A stretch of DNA of 64,000 nt from Smittium mucronatum (Eukaryota > Kickxellomycota > Harpellomycetes > Harpellales > Legeriomycetaceae), in contig LSSL01007797.1 in the NCBI GenBank assembly GCA_001953115.1, positions 1-64,000 of the forward strand, given 5' to 3'. Positions 1 to 11,775 of this stretch are shown here, piece by piece; the first letter of the stretch is position 1; every line of letters begins with the position of its first letter. The notes under the pieces were generated by a model. The model saw only the letters and a list, made by a program, of their open reading frames with translations. It did not search any database and was not told the origin of the DNA. Position numbers and translations under genes: made by a program.

Positions 1-97
1 TTTTTTTTACTTTACCTAATGACGTTTAAATCATAGAAAACCTTCCTTTTATATTTTAAACCTTTATAATATAATTTATACTATAAAAAAGTATTAT
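1..97. repeat. 97-bp direct repeat, copy 1
   Basis: Positions 1-97 match positions 29310-29406 almost base for base, in the same orientation. Similarity stops abruptly at the shared GTATTAT. The copy at 29310 lies just downstream of a broken membrane-protein ORF, so this may be the trailing part of that unit. The left edge of the copy cannot be seen because it coincides with the window start. Confidence 0.85.
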
Positions 98-1469
98 AGT
101 GATAAAAATAAGGATATTAATGATGATATAAAATTAAAAGAAATTTATGGTAGAGGAATAATATTAGAAAATAAAAGAATAAATAATCTTAAAAATATAG
201 AGAATAATAAAAATTATGTAGCTATATTTTAGATAAATTTGTTAATAATAATGAGATAATTATATTGATAATAAATGGAATTACCTATTTTTTAATTATT
301 ATAATCCGAATCCCTTTATATTTAATTCGTCTATGCTAAACCAAATTGTGTGTTAAACATACGATAATATGGTTTCATTATATAGTATTAAGAAAAATTA
401 TTTAAGGGGAAAGTGGATAGGTCAATTATAAAAATGAACCTAGTAAAAGATTTTACCCAACATCTTCGATGTTGAATATTTGAAAGTATCTCTGTATTAT
501 TAAATAAATTATAATTTAAAACTTTTTTTTAATTTATTTATCATTAAAAGCTTAATGTTAAATAATCTATCTTTTTTTGATAAAATAAATTGTCCCCGCC
601 CCCCTACGGGGGGGTTTGTTTCATATTTAATATTTTACTTTTTTCTCTTCATTATACTTCAATTTTTTTATATTAACAGATATCCTTATTTTTAGTTCTA
701 TTTATTATTCAGCTATTTAAATTTTAAATGTATATATAATATATCATTTAATTAATAATAAACATCATAACCGTTTTTATGGTTCTACTAATTTTATTTA
801 TTCTTGATAATCCTTTTTCATTATTATCTCTTAACCTATTCATATTCTCTCTAGTATTTATCTTATTTAATTATCATTAACGTTATTCATTTATTAAATA
901 TATAGATTATATTTTAACCTACTTAAATCTTATAATCGTGTAATAAAACTTAAGGATGTCTTACTTATAATTATATCTTTTTTAAACTATACCACATTAA
1001 TATTATCGTATATCCTTATTTTATATATTTTTAATAATTATAGGTAAATTTTTAGAATTACATTCCCGTTAACTACTTTTACTGCGTGATTTTCTTTTCT
1101 TCTTTTCACCCTTCGCCAAATCCTTTGGATTTTCTTTTTCCCTTATTTAATCAAGGCAAACCGTTATATGACTTCCCGTTTAGGTCTGAGCTGGATAGTT
1201 CGTCATACCTACTAAAAATTAGTCGCTTGTGAAATTTAAAAATATTATATTTTTACTATTATTTTTTTTTTCAATTCTTTTTTTAAACCAATTTTTTTAG
1301 TCAAGAATAATATTTTGATTTACTTTATTTTAATCTTTTATTAAATTTATTTTAATTATTTATTTTCCTTTTATAAAAATTTTTTCTTTTAATAGAATCA
1401 AAGTGCTTACTTAATTATATATTCAAAAACTTATCGGGTTAATGTATAATAAATGCGGTTTATTGTATG

Positions 1470-1800
1470 GAGTATAGTTAAGACTAGCTTGTTAATGTGT
1501 AGATAAATCCTTATATCAATAATTATTTTCATTCTTTGTAATTATTGGGTAAAGAGGTAATAAAAATGAATTCGAAAAAACTAACTTTGAAAGAGTGCTA
1601 AAATTTTAATAATTAGTAAAATAAATTTTTATATTCTTTTAATAATTGTAATATGTTTTTTAATAGATTATTAAATCTAAGTATCTAGATTGGATAAATA
1701 TTTAGTACTAAATCTGGAAAGGAACTGAAAATATCTTAGAATATTAAAGTAAAATAGAAGTGAAAGGAAAAATATATCTGAATAATATTTAAATATCCTT
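1470..1800 (+). other. Conserved non-coding block A (paralogue at 22.54-22.86 kb)
   Basis: This block shares ordered short identities with 22535-22860. The first is GTTAATGTGTAGATAAATCC, followed by a region around AACTTTGAA, an ATTGGAT segment, AAAGGAACT, a CTAGAATAT-like segment, and an AAAGGAAAAAT purine run at the end. The spacing is similar in both copies and both frames are full of stops. Conservation of unpaired-looking motifs with variable AT spacers is what a structured RNA or an intron remnant would show. I compared it with rRNA domains and with RNase P RNA consensus motifs and did not recognise it. Its function is unknown. Confidence 0.45.
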
Positions 1801-1954
1801 TAATCGAGTGTATTATAATAAAATACAAAAAGGTATGCGTCTATCTTTTTCGAGAAGGAAAAAAATTGAAAAATATATTATTCTTTAAACTATAGTGAAT
1901 CATAATAATATTTATTGACTTTTTATAACTTAGAGTCAACTAATTATTTTTTTT

Positions 1955-2095
1955 TATTATAATCAACCTTGATTTTATTATATTATAACCAAGCTATGCT
2001 TAAATTATATTATAGCCAACCTACGTTTAAAGAAAATTGTAGCCAACCTACGCTCTTAGAAAATTGTAGCCAACCTACGCTTTTATAAAATTGTA
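1955..2095 (+). repeat. Degenerate 27-bp tandem repeat
   Basis: About five head-to-tail units with a period near 27 bp, each centred on the core TAGCCAACCTACGC. The last two units are nearly identical and the first two have diverged (ATCAACCTTGA, AACCAAGCTATGC). It is non-coding. Confidence 0.75.
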
Positions 2096-4907
2096 ACAAA
2101 TACGAAGAAAAATAATAGAATCAATAGCAAAAATAATAAGGTAAAAAAGTGAGGGTTAATATTATTGGGACCCATAGTAAAATAAAATAAGAATAAAAGG
2201 GAGAATGATATACGAAGGGTAATAAAGTTAAATAAATGGGAGTAAAACATAGTAAGCCCGTTCGTAGTACGGGGCTAAAAGATTAAAAAAAAATATATAA
2301 AGAATAGTGTGTGAATAATACCAAAAATATATATAGTGATGGTTATATTTAAAATAATGGTAATTTTAATGAATCCTTAATCCCGTTGTGAAACAACGGG
2401 GTTACAATATGACAAATTATCTGATATGAACCGTTAACCTCGTTAACCTAAACTAGCATAAAATAGTTTATCAAAGAATAAATAACGGATAATAATAAAA
2501 ATAAAAAGAACGTTAAATGAATTAAATCCCCCCCTAGGAGGGGGATTTAATTGTATTAAAAAAATAATAGATTCCGTATAGGAGGAAAAATAGGATAATT
2601 ATATCAACCTAAAAAATAAATATTAAGCATTAATTTAATAATATTTTGTATTATATTATTAAATTAAAATATCAAATATATTATCAGAATATGTAGTTTT
2701 TAATTTTAAATCAGTCAGTAGATAAATAAAAATTCTATTTATAGTATTAAATATAAACAACTTTAGCACTAACTAAGATTATAAATCAATATCAAATAAA
2801 AAAATTTTTTTTATATTATATTCCTTATTAATATAACACTATTACAATCGTTAGAGATTTTTAATCTACTCAATATGATCAGTTAACTAGGTTAAGCCCC
2901 CTCCGATATTATTAAGGATCCTTTAATAATATTAAAAATTAAAAATAGCCGTAGTTAATGGCTATATAAAATAAAGTTTAAACTAAAGCTATCTTAACAT
3001 TATAATTCTGTTAACACGTAAAAATATATTTTAAGTAATCTTTAAGTTAAAAATAAATCTTCAATTTTATCTTTTTGTCATAATATAAATAATAATACAA
3101 AATTATTATTATTTATCATTTATTTTTATTATTTATAAAGCCATATTCGATGACTATACATTTATATTAATATAAATCTTTTAAAATAAAATATTTTTTG
3201 ATTATCTTAATATTGTCCTTATTAGATCCTTATAATAAATAATTTATTATTAATTGAAATAATGTTATATATTAGTTTTTAATAAAAATTAGCCTTAAAT
3301 ATATATAATAAAATTATAATTATAATGTTAAAATTCTAACTAGATTTTTTATTATATTATTATTCCGTAGTATGTATAATACTTTCTAATTAAGATATGT
3401 ATTCTCTGGTTATCATAATAATTTATAGCCGTAGCTTAGCTACGAAAGTATTCTATATTTATAAATTATGTTAAAATAATTATTCCTTCCCTATTTACTT
3501 CCTATCTTTCTATTATTATTATTATATATATTTGTATTATTATTCCACACTACGTGTGCTTCCTTTACTACTTATAAAATTTAATTTCAGTTTATTATAA
3601 GTAGTACGTACTGAACTAATACTCCGTATGAAAATAATTATTATAATTATGAGTGGGGCATAAAATGTTCTCCGGTAAGTATTAAAGTATTAAAGTATTA
3701 TAATAAAGTATTTAAGTATTATAATGAATTAATTCTAATCTATTAAGTATTTAGCCCCGTACGTAGTACGGGCTTATTATTAACATAAACTATTTGATTA
3801 GTATATATTAACATACGAAGTATGTGCTAATGGAATAAATCTATATTAATTATTATTATATTATTAATGATATATATTACCTTTATATGTCTACTTAAAG
3901 TTATACTTTATATAATTTTATTTCATTTATGTTAAATATACTATTATAATCAATTTTATATAATAAGTTTATAATAGGCGGTATAATAATATAAATAATA
4001 AATTATAAATATTATAAGCCAACTATGTACTAGAATAAATAAAAGATATACCTTATTAATAATTATTAATATATTCATAATATTATTAGTATATTTGTAT
4101 TATATTTTATAATATTATTTACCATAATATTAATATTCATATATTAACATACAAAGTATGTGGTTAGATATTTTGTACTACCTACGGCATACTACTAATT
4201 TATATTTAATTTATATATATTATAATAAATTATTCAGTATCTTAATTTAATGAATAATATTCATTGGTATAAAAGTTACTCTTTCACTACGTTCAATATT
4301 TATCTATTTTGAATATTCATAATTAATATCTCACATTTCATCTATCCCATTATATATAATGGCTTATTAATACCCTTACTTTCTAACCTGTCTACTTTAT
4401 TACTTATTTATTATTTGATATTTGGTATATTTATCAATTCTTATTTACCTATTATCTTTACTTAAACTATACTCTATTTATTATTATATATTTTTCTATA
4501 TTTTTCATTTATTATTATCATAATACAACCTACTTATTTATCATTACTCTTAACTCCGTTAACTACAATAAAATCGGGTTAATCTAATTTTTGATATTTC
4601 TTATCTAATTTTACCTCATATAGTTTATAAACCAGGAATAAAAGCAAATAATATTTTTTCTATATTACTATTATATGATAAGCTTTATTCAACCCCCATC
4701 ACCCATCTTTGATGGGGTGGTCTCGGATCTACTCTCGATTCGAAAATAATAGTTGCTATATTACCTGTTACAATATCTGCAATGTTACTTAATTAGGATT
4801 ATCTGTTTAAATAGTAGTTACCTTATTTAATTAACCTTTTAATGAGGTTAATTAAGGGAATTATATTCTTTATTTTTAATTAGGGTCTAATATAATACCT
4901 AATTTCG

Positions 4908-5054
4908 CTTATATTTTAAAGGGAATTAAATAAATATAATAAAGTAGTTAAATTATCCGTAAGTAAATCCATATCCATATTATCTAATAATGAAGGTTCA
5001 TATGTGCTAGATGCATTGAAATTTGTAGTATCATTGCTATTCATATTAGAGCTG
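4908..5054. repeat. Direct repeat with 38234-38380 (ORF 3' ends)
   Basis: About 147 bp are nearly identical to 38234-38380 in the same orientation. The repeat covers the last ~45 codons of the minus-strand ORF at 4916-5755 and a few bases downstream. Differences are confined to a few positions around 4986 and 5020. It shows that the 3' end of this gene was copied to the 38-kb locus. Confidence 0.85.
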
Positions 5055-5755
5055 GTAATTTTCTGTGCTTCAATACTTATGGTATTATCTTTACTTATCT
5101 TTAAATTACTAGTTACTTTGGCTGAAAATGTTTCCATTATTGACGGTCTTTTAATTAAATAATTCACTACTTCCGGATCAGGTGTTAAATCATTAGATTG
5201 ATTTATTTTTATATATTTATCAATAGCAGATAAATTTTTAGTATCGTTTAAATAACTTTCTCCAAGGACTACAGCTACACCTCCAGTTGGTATTAATAAA
5301 GATTTTCCTATTTTTGATAATATTCCACTCATTGATAATAGCTTTTCCTCAATTCCTACTGACTCTGTTAATAAATTATAGCCTACATCTAATCTAGATA
5401 ACAAAAATATACTGATCAATGTTGATAAACCTTCTAAATGGAGCCAAAAAATAAATACAGTAAAATAATTAAGAACAGGAGCAGCTAATGCGATTGCAAA
5501 TAATAGGATATGTATAATAATTAAGAAATTATTTTTATATATATAAAATGGTAACATAAAAAAAAATTTCAGCCAAATAAAATAAATCTTTTTAAGTTTT
5601 ATAAATATCGATTTAAAAGTATCTTTTTTTATAAAAGGCATAATTGCAAAAGATAATGTTGGTATTGTTGATACTGAATATTCAAATATATCTAAAAATA
5701 TATTTGGAAAAATAACAGCTAATCCAGCAGCAATTAATTTAGCACTAGCTAACAT
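4916..5755 (-). CDS. Unknown membrane protein fused to the atp9 N-terminus
   Basis: A 279-residue ORF. Residues 1-15 are exactly the first 15 of ATP synthase subunit 9 ([15 protein letters not shown]), then the sequence diverges completely. The upstream ~80 bp also match the atp9 leader, so the gene probably uses a duplicated atp9 promoter and leader. Hydrophobic segments lie at about 57-73 and 76-121, a glycine-rich hydrophobic stretch at 145-167, then a polar tail ending in a conserved YEPSLLDN motif (252-259). It is clearly homologous to the ORF at 22972-23769 over residues ~50-279, but that protein lacks the ATP9 start. No known family was recognised. The atp9 piece may provide membrane insertion as well as expression; this is inference. 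Confidence 0.75.
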   Translation of the reverse strand: MLASAKLIAAGLAVIFPNIFLDIFEYSVSTIPTLSFAIMPFIKKDTFKSIFIKLKKIYFIWLKFFFMLPFYIYKNNFLIIIHILLFAIALAAPVLNYFTVFIFWLHLEGLSTLISIFLLSRLDVGYNLLTESVGIEEKLLSMSGILSKIGKSLLIPTGGVAVVLGESYLNDTKNLSAIDKYIKINQSNDLTPDPEVVNYLIKRPSIMETFSAKVTSNLKISKDNTISIEAQKITSSNMNSNDTTNFNASSTYEPSLLDNMDMDLLTDNLTTLLYLFNSL

Positions 5756-5835
5756 AATAATTTTTTTTTTTAGATAAAAGACTTATTTTGGTTTTTCTTT
5801 GTTTTTTTATATACCGTACTATACACACTCTATAG
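5712..5835 (-). repeat. Duplicated atp9 leader and first codons
   Basis: On the minus strand, 5835 to 5712 matches 25211-25333 on the plus strand: about 80 bp of 5' untranslated region, including a TAGTACGGTATATAAA segment and an A-rich stretch, plus the first 14-15 codons of atp9. Only a few substitutions separate the copies. It sits exactly upstream of and inside the ORF at 4916-5755 and probably supplies its expression signals. Confidence 0.9.
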
Positions 5836-7864
5836 TTATTTATATTTTAATCTCTATATATATATAATAATCCAGTACTACGGGTTCCATGGAACTTTCT
5901 CCTATAGCTAAACTATTTGACCTTATATAATACATATGTTATATTTATATTCTCTTAAATGAACATCCGTAGGATGTGGAATAATATATTATTGTATGTC
6001 TGTCTCACATAAATATGAAATATTTATGTCTGTCATTAATATTTCATATGTCTTACCGAATATCCCTTATTAATATAATATATAATATCATTTAATGTAC
6101 CCCCCCCCTTAAGGGGGTGAATTTATTTTATATTTCTATTATAGATAATCCCACCCCCCTCAGGGGGTCTTATTCTTTTTATATTCTAATAAAGATATAA
6201 TATATCTGTATGTTCTAATAGTAGGGTCTATTTATATTCTTCATTATTAATACTAATTATAATAGCTTACTACTTACAGTCAACTTGGTTGACTACTTAT
6301 GGAATCCCAATCTGTGATTATAAATAGTATAAAGATAAGGCACAACGTGCTGTAGTAAATAATAAATATATATTCCAGATACTATGTATCCTATAATTAA
6401 GGTAATAAGAAAAAAAAATAAATATAATAGATACATAATACCCTAGCCTAGGTATAATGATATAAAGATATCTAATATAATAAGTATAACCTTTATCATA
6501 ATACTATATTTCTTATAATAAGGATATTATTAATAAGTACTACCTATATCATCAACACCCCATCATTGATGGGGGGTTAGAATAATATAGTAATATTATA
6601 TACATTATACTACATATAATTATATTATAATATATAAGGATAGATAGAAGAATACTAATTAAAATAATGGATAGTATTAACATGATATAATAATGGATAT
6701 AAATTATACTAAATATACCAATTAACATATAGAAGTTAATTATTATCTTATTTTTTAGTGTATTTAATACTTTTTATAGTATATTAGATCATAGTAACTA
6801 TATAACTGGATATTCTCTATTTAATATATATTATATTAATCTGTACTAATCCTCGCTACTTGTATTAGTATAAATACAAATAATTAGTATAAACCAATAA
6901 TATTATTACCTTTAATTGTAATAGAATAATGTATATGTTGATTTAATGTATTTATAAAGATAATGGTTAAAGTATATTTTACTTGTATTATTAATTAGTG
7001 TATACACAGTTTAGATATTATAGTGTTAGGATATATTTCTATTATTATTTAATCAGATACTGTATAAAATGTACCATATTATAACCCCACATGAAATGTG
7101 GGGTACAATTAGATTTTTATAAGATATCTGAAGTAATATAGGTATTAATAATATATTCTCCCATTTTTTCCTTAATTATTATTTATATATACTCTCTACC
7201 GCATACTTTGCTTATCTTAATTTAGTATTACCTACTTATATACAGGATTTATTTTTATTTTTATTCTTCTATTATTATTACTTCCTCTTCACTACGTTTA
7301 GTATTAATTCCCCATACTTCGTATGGTTATTCATAAAATTTATTAATAAATAGGAATATTTTTATAGTATAATCTATTTGTTTATTGATAAAATGCCTTT
7401 TATCCATTATTATAGATAATCAAATTTTTATTATATACTCTTTAAATATATTTTTAAAGTACCTATGGTACGATTAGTATTCGATTAGGCACCATTTCAT
7501 TATCAATGCTGTTTATATTAAGGACTTTCCCCCCCACATTACATGTGGGGTTCATAAGAAGAGACATATATTTTATAAATAAAAAATAAAAAAGGGTTTA
7601 TTATAAATGAATTAGACATTTATTTAAATATAATAATGAGACTAATGTATAAAATGATATAATAAATTTTAACCAGTTGCAAAGCAACTGTTTTAAATCT
7701 ACAATTTCTATATTTTTATATAGTAGTTTATAATTACCACCCTTATTTATAATAATTTAGTATAAATTATAATTAATACATATTTATATATTAAAATTAG
7801 ATAAATAATTTAAATATTAGTAAATATTTAATATACATTATTAATAGTTATCAAATCTAGATAT
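5836..7864. other. AT-rich intergenic region upstream of rnl
   Basis: No gene is seen. GC-rich hairpins occur near 5886-5900, 6100-6118, 6150-6166, 6548-6568, 7082-7104 and 7530-7552 (complementary CCCCACAT/ATGTGGGG arms). The region presumably contains the rnl promoter, but no promoter motif can be assigned with confidence. Confidence 0.55.
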
Positions 7865-9824
7865 TGGCACTAAGCGTTATATATAATATTTTATTTTTAT
7901 CCTTTTTTAGATCTATTTTTAATTTTAGAGCTTCCAAGGATGCAATCCGCAGGGAGCGAATAGCTAATTTTATTAATCTGTCATTATAAAAAAAGAGATT
8001 CTATATTATATTTTTATAATTCGATATTGTTATGTGTTCAAGGTATAAAAATTAATAATCAAGAAATAAAAGGGATCATAGAGAATGACAAACCTATATA
8101 TCAGATGGAGGTTTAAACCAAAAAATTGTGGATTAAAAGATGAAACAATAAATTCCAAAGATATAAAAATATCAAAGGGCAAAGCCAAAAAAAACCTGCA
8201 GAACTGAAACATCTAATTAAGCAGAGGAAAAGAAATCAACCGAGATTCAAAAAGTAGTGGCGAACAAAATTTGAACAGTCTTAAATACCAAGTAACTTCG
8301 TTACTTGGTTTGCCAAGATCCTAAGGATCTTGGTTTTTAGATTTATATTTTTTCCTAAATAAAATGGAAAGTTAAACCAAAGAAGGTGAAAGTCCAGTGG
8401 GATAAATTAATATAAATTGAACAAAAAAGTAGAATAAGAGAAAACTTGTTTGAAAAAAGGGGAACCATCCTCTAAGACTAAATATGATATATAGAGTAAT
8501 AGAGTAAAGTACTGTAAAGGAACTGATTGAAAAGATGAAGTTAATTAAATTAACTGTAGATAACTAGTGAAAAAGAACCTGAATCTGTGATTCTATAAGT
8601 AGGGGAAAAATAAAAGAATTAACCCCGTACCTTTTGCATAATGGGTCAGCAAGTTGATAATAGAAGCAAGATGAAAAATCGTAATGAAAATACCGCATCT
8701 TGGATGCTAAGTAAGTTTCTATTATCAGACCCGAAATCTAGTGATCTTCCCATGATCAAGTTATAGGACTGAACCTTAGTTTGTTGCAATAAACAAGGAT
8801 GAATTGTGGGAAGGGGCGAAAGACCAATCGAACTAGAAGATAGCTGGTATTCCGCGAAAACTATAATAGTAGAACATTTTAAAAAAAATTATAATCAATT
8901 TTGCAATGGATTATCTTTAATTACCAAAAAACATGAGTAAATTAAAAAAAAAAAAATCTAATCATAAAAAGATTTTAAGTTAAAGTATAAAATAGTCAGT
9001 CTTAAGGGGATAAGCTCATAAGACAAAAGGGAAAAAGCCCTAAACCTAAAATAAGGTCCCTAATGAATGACTAAGTGATATAAAGAAAGTAATGCTAATT
9101 ATTCAACTCTTTAGTGGGCTTGGAGTCAGCCATCTATAAAAGAAAGCGTAATAGCTCAAGAGGAAAAATGTATTTCATTTTTGATAATTTGCATCGAAAA
9201 TGTAAAGGGTCTAAAGTCATTAACCGAAATTAGGTGTTAAATCGGTAGCGGAACATTCAGTAAATGGAAAGGAAAGGTAAAAACCGTACCTCATATCTGA
9301 AGAGAGAATGCTGACATGAGTAACAAAAATGAATGTTTAAATCATTCACGCCGAAAAAAATAGGTTAAACTGAGATAGGATAAACCTCTTAGAAAAAAAA
9401 CGGTCTCTAAAATAAATATAAATTGATGAGTAGATAAATAAATATTAGTTATTAATAAATTAATTTTGGTTTCCATCTTTAATTTATTTTTAACCTGGAA
9501 AAATTTTTATCTTACCGTTCTAATTCCAACACTGGTTTTTTTATTGAGTATATTCAGGCGTTTCAGATAATCATCTTTAAGGAACTCGGCAAATTACCTC
9601 TGTAACTTAGGGATAAAGAGGGGGGCGATACTAATTGTTTCGCTCCGACACAGAATAGAAGAGAACAACTGTTTACTAAAAACATAGCACTTTGCCATTA
9701 TTTAATAAATATTAGTATAAAGTGTGAAACCTGCCCAGTGCTAGTAAGTTAAATAAGAATTTTATTATGATTTTCTTATAATCTCTAGTAAACGGCGGTC
9801 CTAACTATGAGGATCCTAAGGTAG
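7865..9824 (+). rRNA. rnl: Large subunit rRNA, exon 1
   Basis: Mitochondrial 23S-like rRNA, 5' exon. Landmarks in order: GAACTGAAACATCTAA followed by AAGAAATCAACCGAGATT near 8197-8254 (domain I), GTACCTTTTGCATAATGGGT near 8627, a domain III region near 9000-9140, and AGGATCCTAAGGTAG ending at 9824. The 5' end is an estimate because the first ~150 bases of domain I are poorly conserved. A pair of GC-rich hairpins is inserted in a variable region at 8287-8335. The exon ends at the AAGGTAG site (E. coli ~1931), a well-known group I insertion point. Confidence 0.9.
8287..8335 (+). repeat. Double hairpin inserted in rnl
   Basis: Two adjacent palindromes: ACCAAGTAAC pairs with GTTACTTGGT around a short TTC loop, and CCAAGATCC pairs with GGATCTTGG. 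They lie in a non-conserved part of rnl domain I-II and resemble the GC-rich hairpins scattered through the intergenic DNA. Confidence 0.7.
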
Positions 9825-11185
9825 AATGCTGCCTGCAGATATTTAATAAATTTCTGAAAAATAACTGGCTCATAACGGTGAAGCCTAAGGAAATATATAT
9901 ATTTCTATGGTAATACCGTGGGAAGTCTCATAATTATAACTAATTATGATGACCCCGTAACGACTTCGGATTATATATAATCCGGGATAATTTAAGATTT
10001 TAGAAATTAAATTATAATACGCCAGATTTTAATTATCTTATTTAAAAATTTATGTGAAAGGTATTAATTGAGGCATAAAATTAATAAATATACATTACAT
10101 AAATACGACAATGAAAAAAAAAATACAATTATTTTACTTCAATCCTAATTGGGTTACTGGTTTTACTCAAGCTGATGGTTGTTTTAATATAACTTTTACT
10201 AAAAAAAAACCAAATCAAATTCGTTTAAGAGCTAGATTTATAATTTCACAACATATAAAAGATGAACTTCTGATCTTATCAATTAAAAATTTCTTTAATT
10301 GTGGGATAATTATTAAAAATAAAAAAGAAATTCAATATGTTGTTAATTCTATAAATGATTTAGTCAATATTATTATACCTCATTTTGATAAATATCCTTT
10401 AAAATATGGTAAATATTCCTCATTTTTAATTTTTAAAAATATTGTAGAAAAAATGAAGAATAAACAACATTTAACTCAAGAAGGTTTAATTGATATAATA
10501 AATCTAGCTTATATTATGAATCCTTTAGGTAAAAGAAAAGTTAATAAAAAAGAATTATTTGAATTTTTAAAATTTAAATTTTTAAAAGATTTTTCTATTT
10601 TAGATATTAATAATCCATTAATTTATACTAATTTTTTATCTAAAGAAAATTTTAACCAAAAACAAGATGAAATTGATATTCATTTTATTGCTGGATTAAT
10701 TCAAGGTGATGGTTGTTTTAATATAAGTTTTAGAAAAGATTTAAAAATTCAAGCTCAATTATCTATAGCTCAAGATATGTATTCCATTGAATTACTATCA
10801 ATAATAAAAAATTTTTTTAATTGTGGAAATATTATAGATAAAAAAGTAAAAATGTCTATAATAGAAATTAAGAATATTAATAATTTATATAATAAAATAT
10901 TACCTTTATTTAATGAAAATTTATTTTATTTAGATAAATTAAAACAATTTATTATATTTAAACTAATTGTTAATTTATTATATAATAAACAACATTTAAC
11001 TAAAGAAACTAAATTAAAAATTGTCGAATTAGCTTATAATATGAATTATAATGGTATTAAAAGAAAAATAACTAAAGAACAATATATACAAATTATAATA
11101 AATAAATATATTATATAAATTATTAAACCTAAATTAAAATAAGGTATAGTCTAGTTCCATATGAAAATATGGGTTAATATACAAG
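9825..11185 (+). mobile_element. Group I intron, rnl site ~L1931
   Basis: The intron interrupts rRNA between AAGGTAG and CAAAATCC; the joined exons match the conserved LSU sequence AAGGTAGCGAAATTCC. The last intron base is G, as in group I introns. A LAGLIDADG ORF occupies 10111-11118, and an S-like segment (AAGGTATAGTC) follows it at 11141. Confidence 0.85.
10111..11118 (+). CDS. LAGLIDADG homing endonuclease (rnl intron 1)
   Basis: A 335-residue free-standing intron ORF with two LAGLIDADG-type motifs: VTGFTQADGCF at about residues 15-25 and IAGLIQGDGCF at about 195-205. This indicates a single-chain, two-domain enzyme. Each half is followed by the expected FFNCG segment and a KQHLT(Q/K)E motif. 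In active enzymes the acidic residue near the motif end (D here) binds the metal, and both are present. The protein should cut intronless rnl near the L1931 site to promote intron homing. No internal stop or frameshift is seen, so it looks intact. Confidence 0.9.
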   Translation: MKKKIQLFYFNPNWVTGFTQADGCFNITFTKKKPNQIRLRARFIISQHIKDELLILSIKNFFNCGIIIKNKKEIQYVVNSINDLVNIIIPHFDKYPLKYGKYSSFLIFKNIVEKMKNKQHLTQEGLIDIINLAYIMNPLGKRKVNKKELFEFLKFKFLKDFSILDINNPLIYTNFLSKENFNQKQDEIDIHFIAGLIQGDGCFNISFRKDLKIQAQLSIAQDMYSIELLSIIKNFFNCGNIIDKKVKMSIIEIKNINNLYNKILPLFNENLFYLDKLKQFIIFKLIVNLLYNKQHLTKETKLKIVELAYNMNYNGIKRKITKEQYIQIIINKYII

Positions 11186-11775
11186 CAAAATCCATTGTCA
11201 TCTAATTAGTGACCTGCATGAATGGTATAATGACTTCTCTTACTGTCTCAAAGATGAACTGAGTGAAATTACAATATCCGTGCAGATGCGGATTACCATT
11301 AGCTAGACGGGAAGACCCTTTGAAGCTTTACTGTTAATAAATATATTTTTTATGATTTTTAGGTGTAGTATATAAGGTAGTCATTTATTGGCAATAGTGA
11401 AATCCCTTAACTAAAAATCTTATTAAAAAGTAGCCTTGCTGCTACGGGCTGAGAGGTCCGTAGCCTAAATTAAGACTACTATTTGTTTATGAGACAGTTT
11501 TCTTGGGATGAGATCCTCATAAATAGTAACTGAGGAGTTCTAAGCTCTATTTTTGCAGATGGGTTATCTGCCGTGAAAAATAATCACGATATTAATATAA
11601 TGATAAAATAGGGTTAACGATAAGGATTACAATCCGAATCGGTACTTACGTAGGACATAGTGAACCGATAATATCAATATGGAATGGTTATCGATTATCG
11701 GATTAAGCTACTCAAGGGATAACAGGCTAGTTATGCACGAGAGTACCTATTGACTGCATAGCTCGGCACCTCGAT
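11186..11775 (+). rRNA. rnl: Large subunit rRNA, exon 2
   Basis: Starts with the conserved continuation of domain IV (CAAAATCC then GACCTGCATGAATGG at ~11210). It includes the GACGGGAAGACCC loop (~11307) and the GGATAACAGGCTAGT segment of the peptidyl transferase region, and ends at CACCTCGAT (E. coli ~2500). No break is apparent within it. Confidence 0.92.

Larger units (their letters stand above)
98..4907. other. AT-rich intergenic region with GC hairpins
   Basis: No gene is recognisable here. The stretch is very A+T-rich and is interrupted by short GC-rich palindromes, for example near 595-615 (C-run, TACG, G-run), 2253-2275, 2383-2402, 2526-2549, 3753-3772 and 4685-4720. Two blocks are listed separately: a conserved non-coding block at 1470-1800 and a 27-bp tandem repeat at 1955-2095. 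No tRNA or rRNA segment could be folded by eye. Confidence 0.6.

Noticed and set aside
1470..1800. Mitochondrial RNase P RNA
   Set aside because: The conserved P4-forming motifs (GAGGAAAGTCC-like and ACAGAA...GGCTTA-like) are not both present.
8030..8212. 60-codon minus-strand open frame
   Set aside because: Antisense to rnl domain I; no protein similarity.
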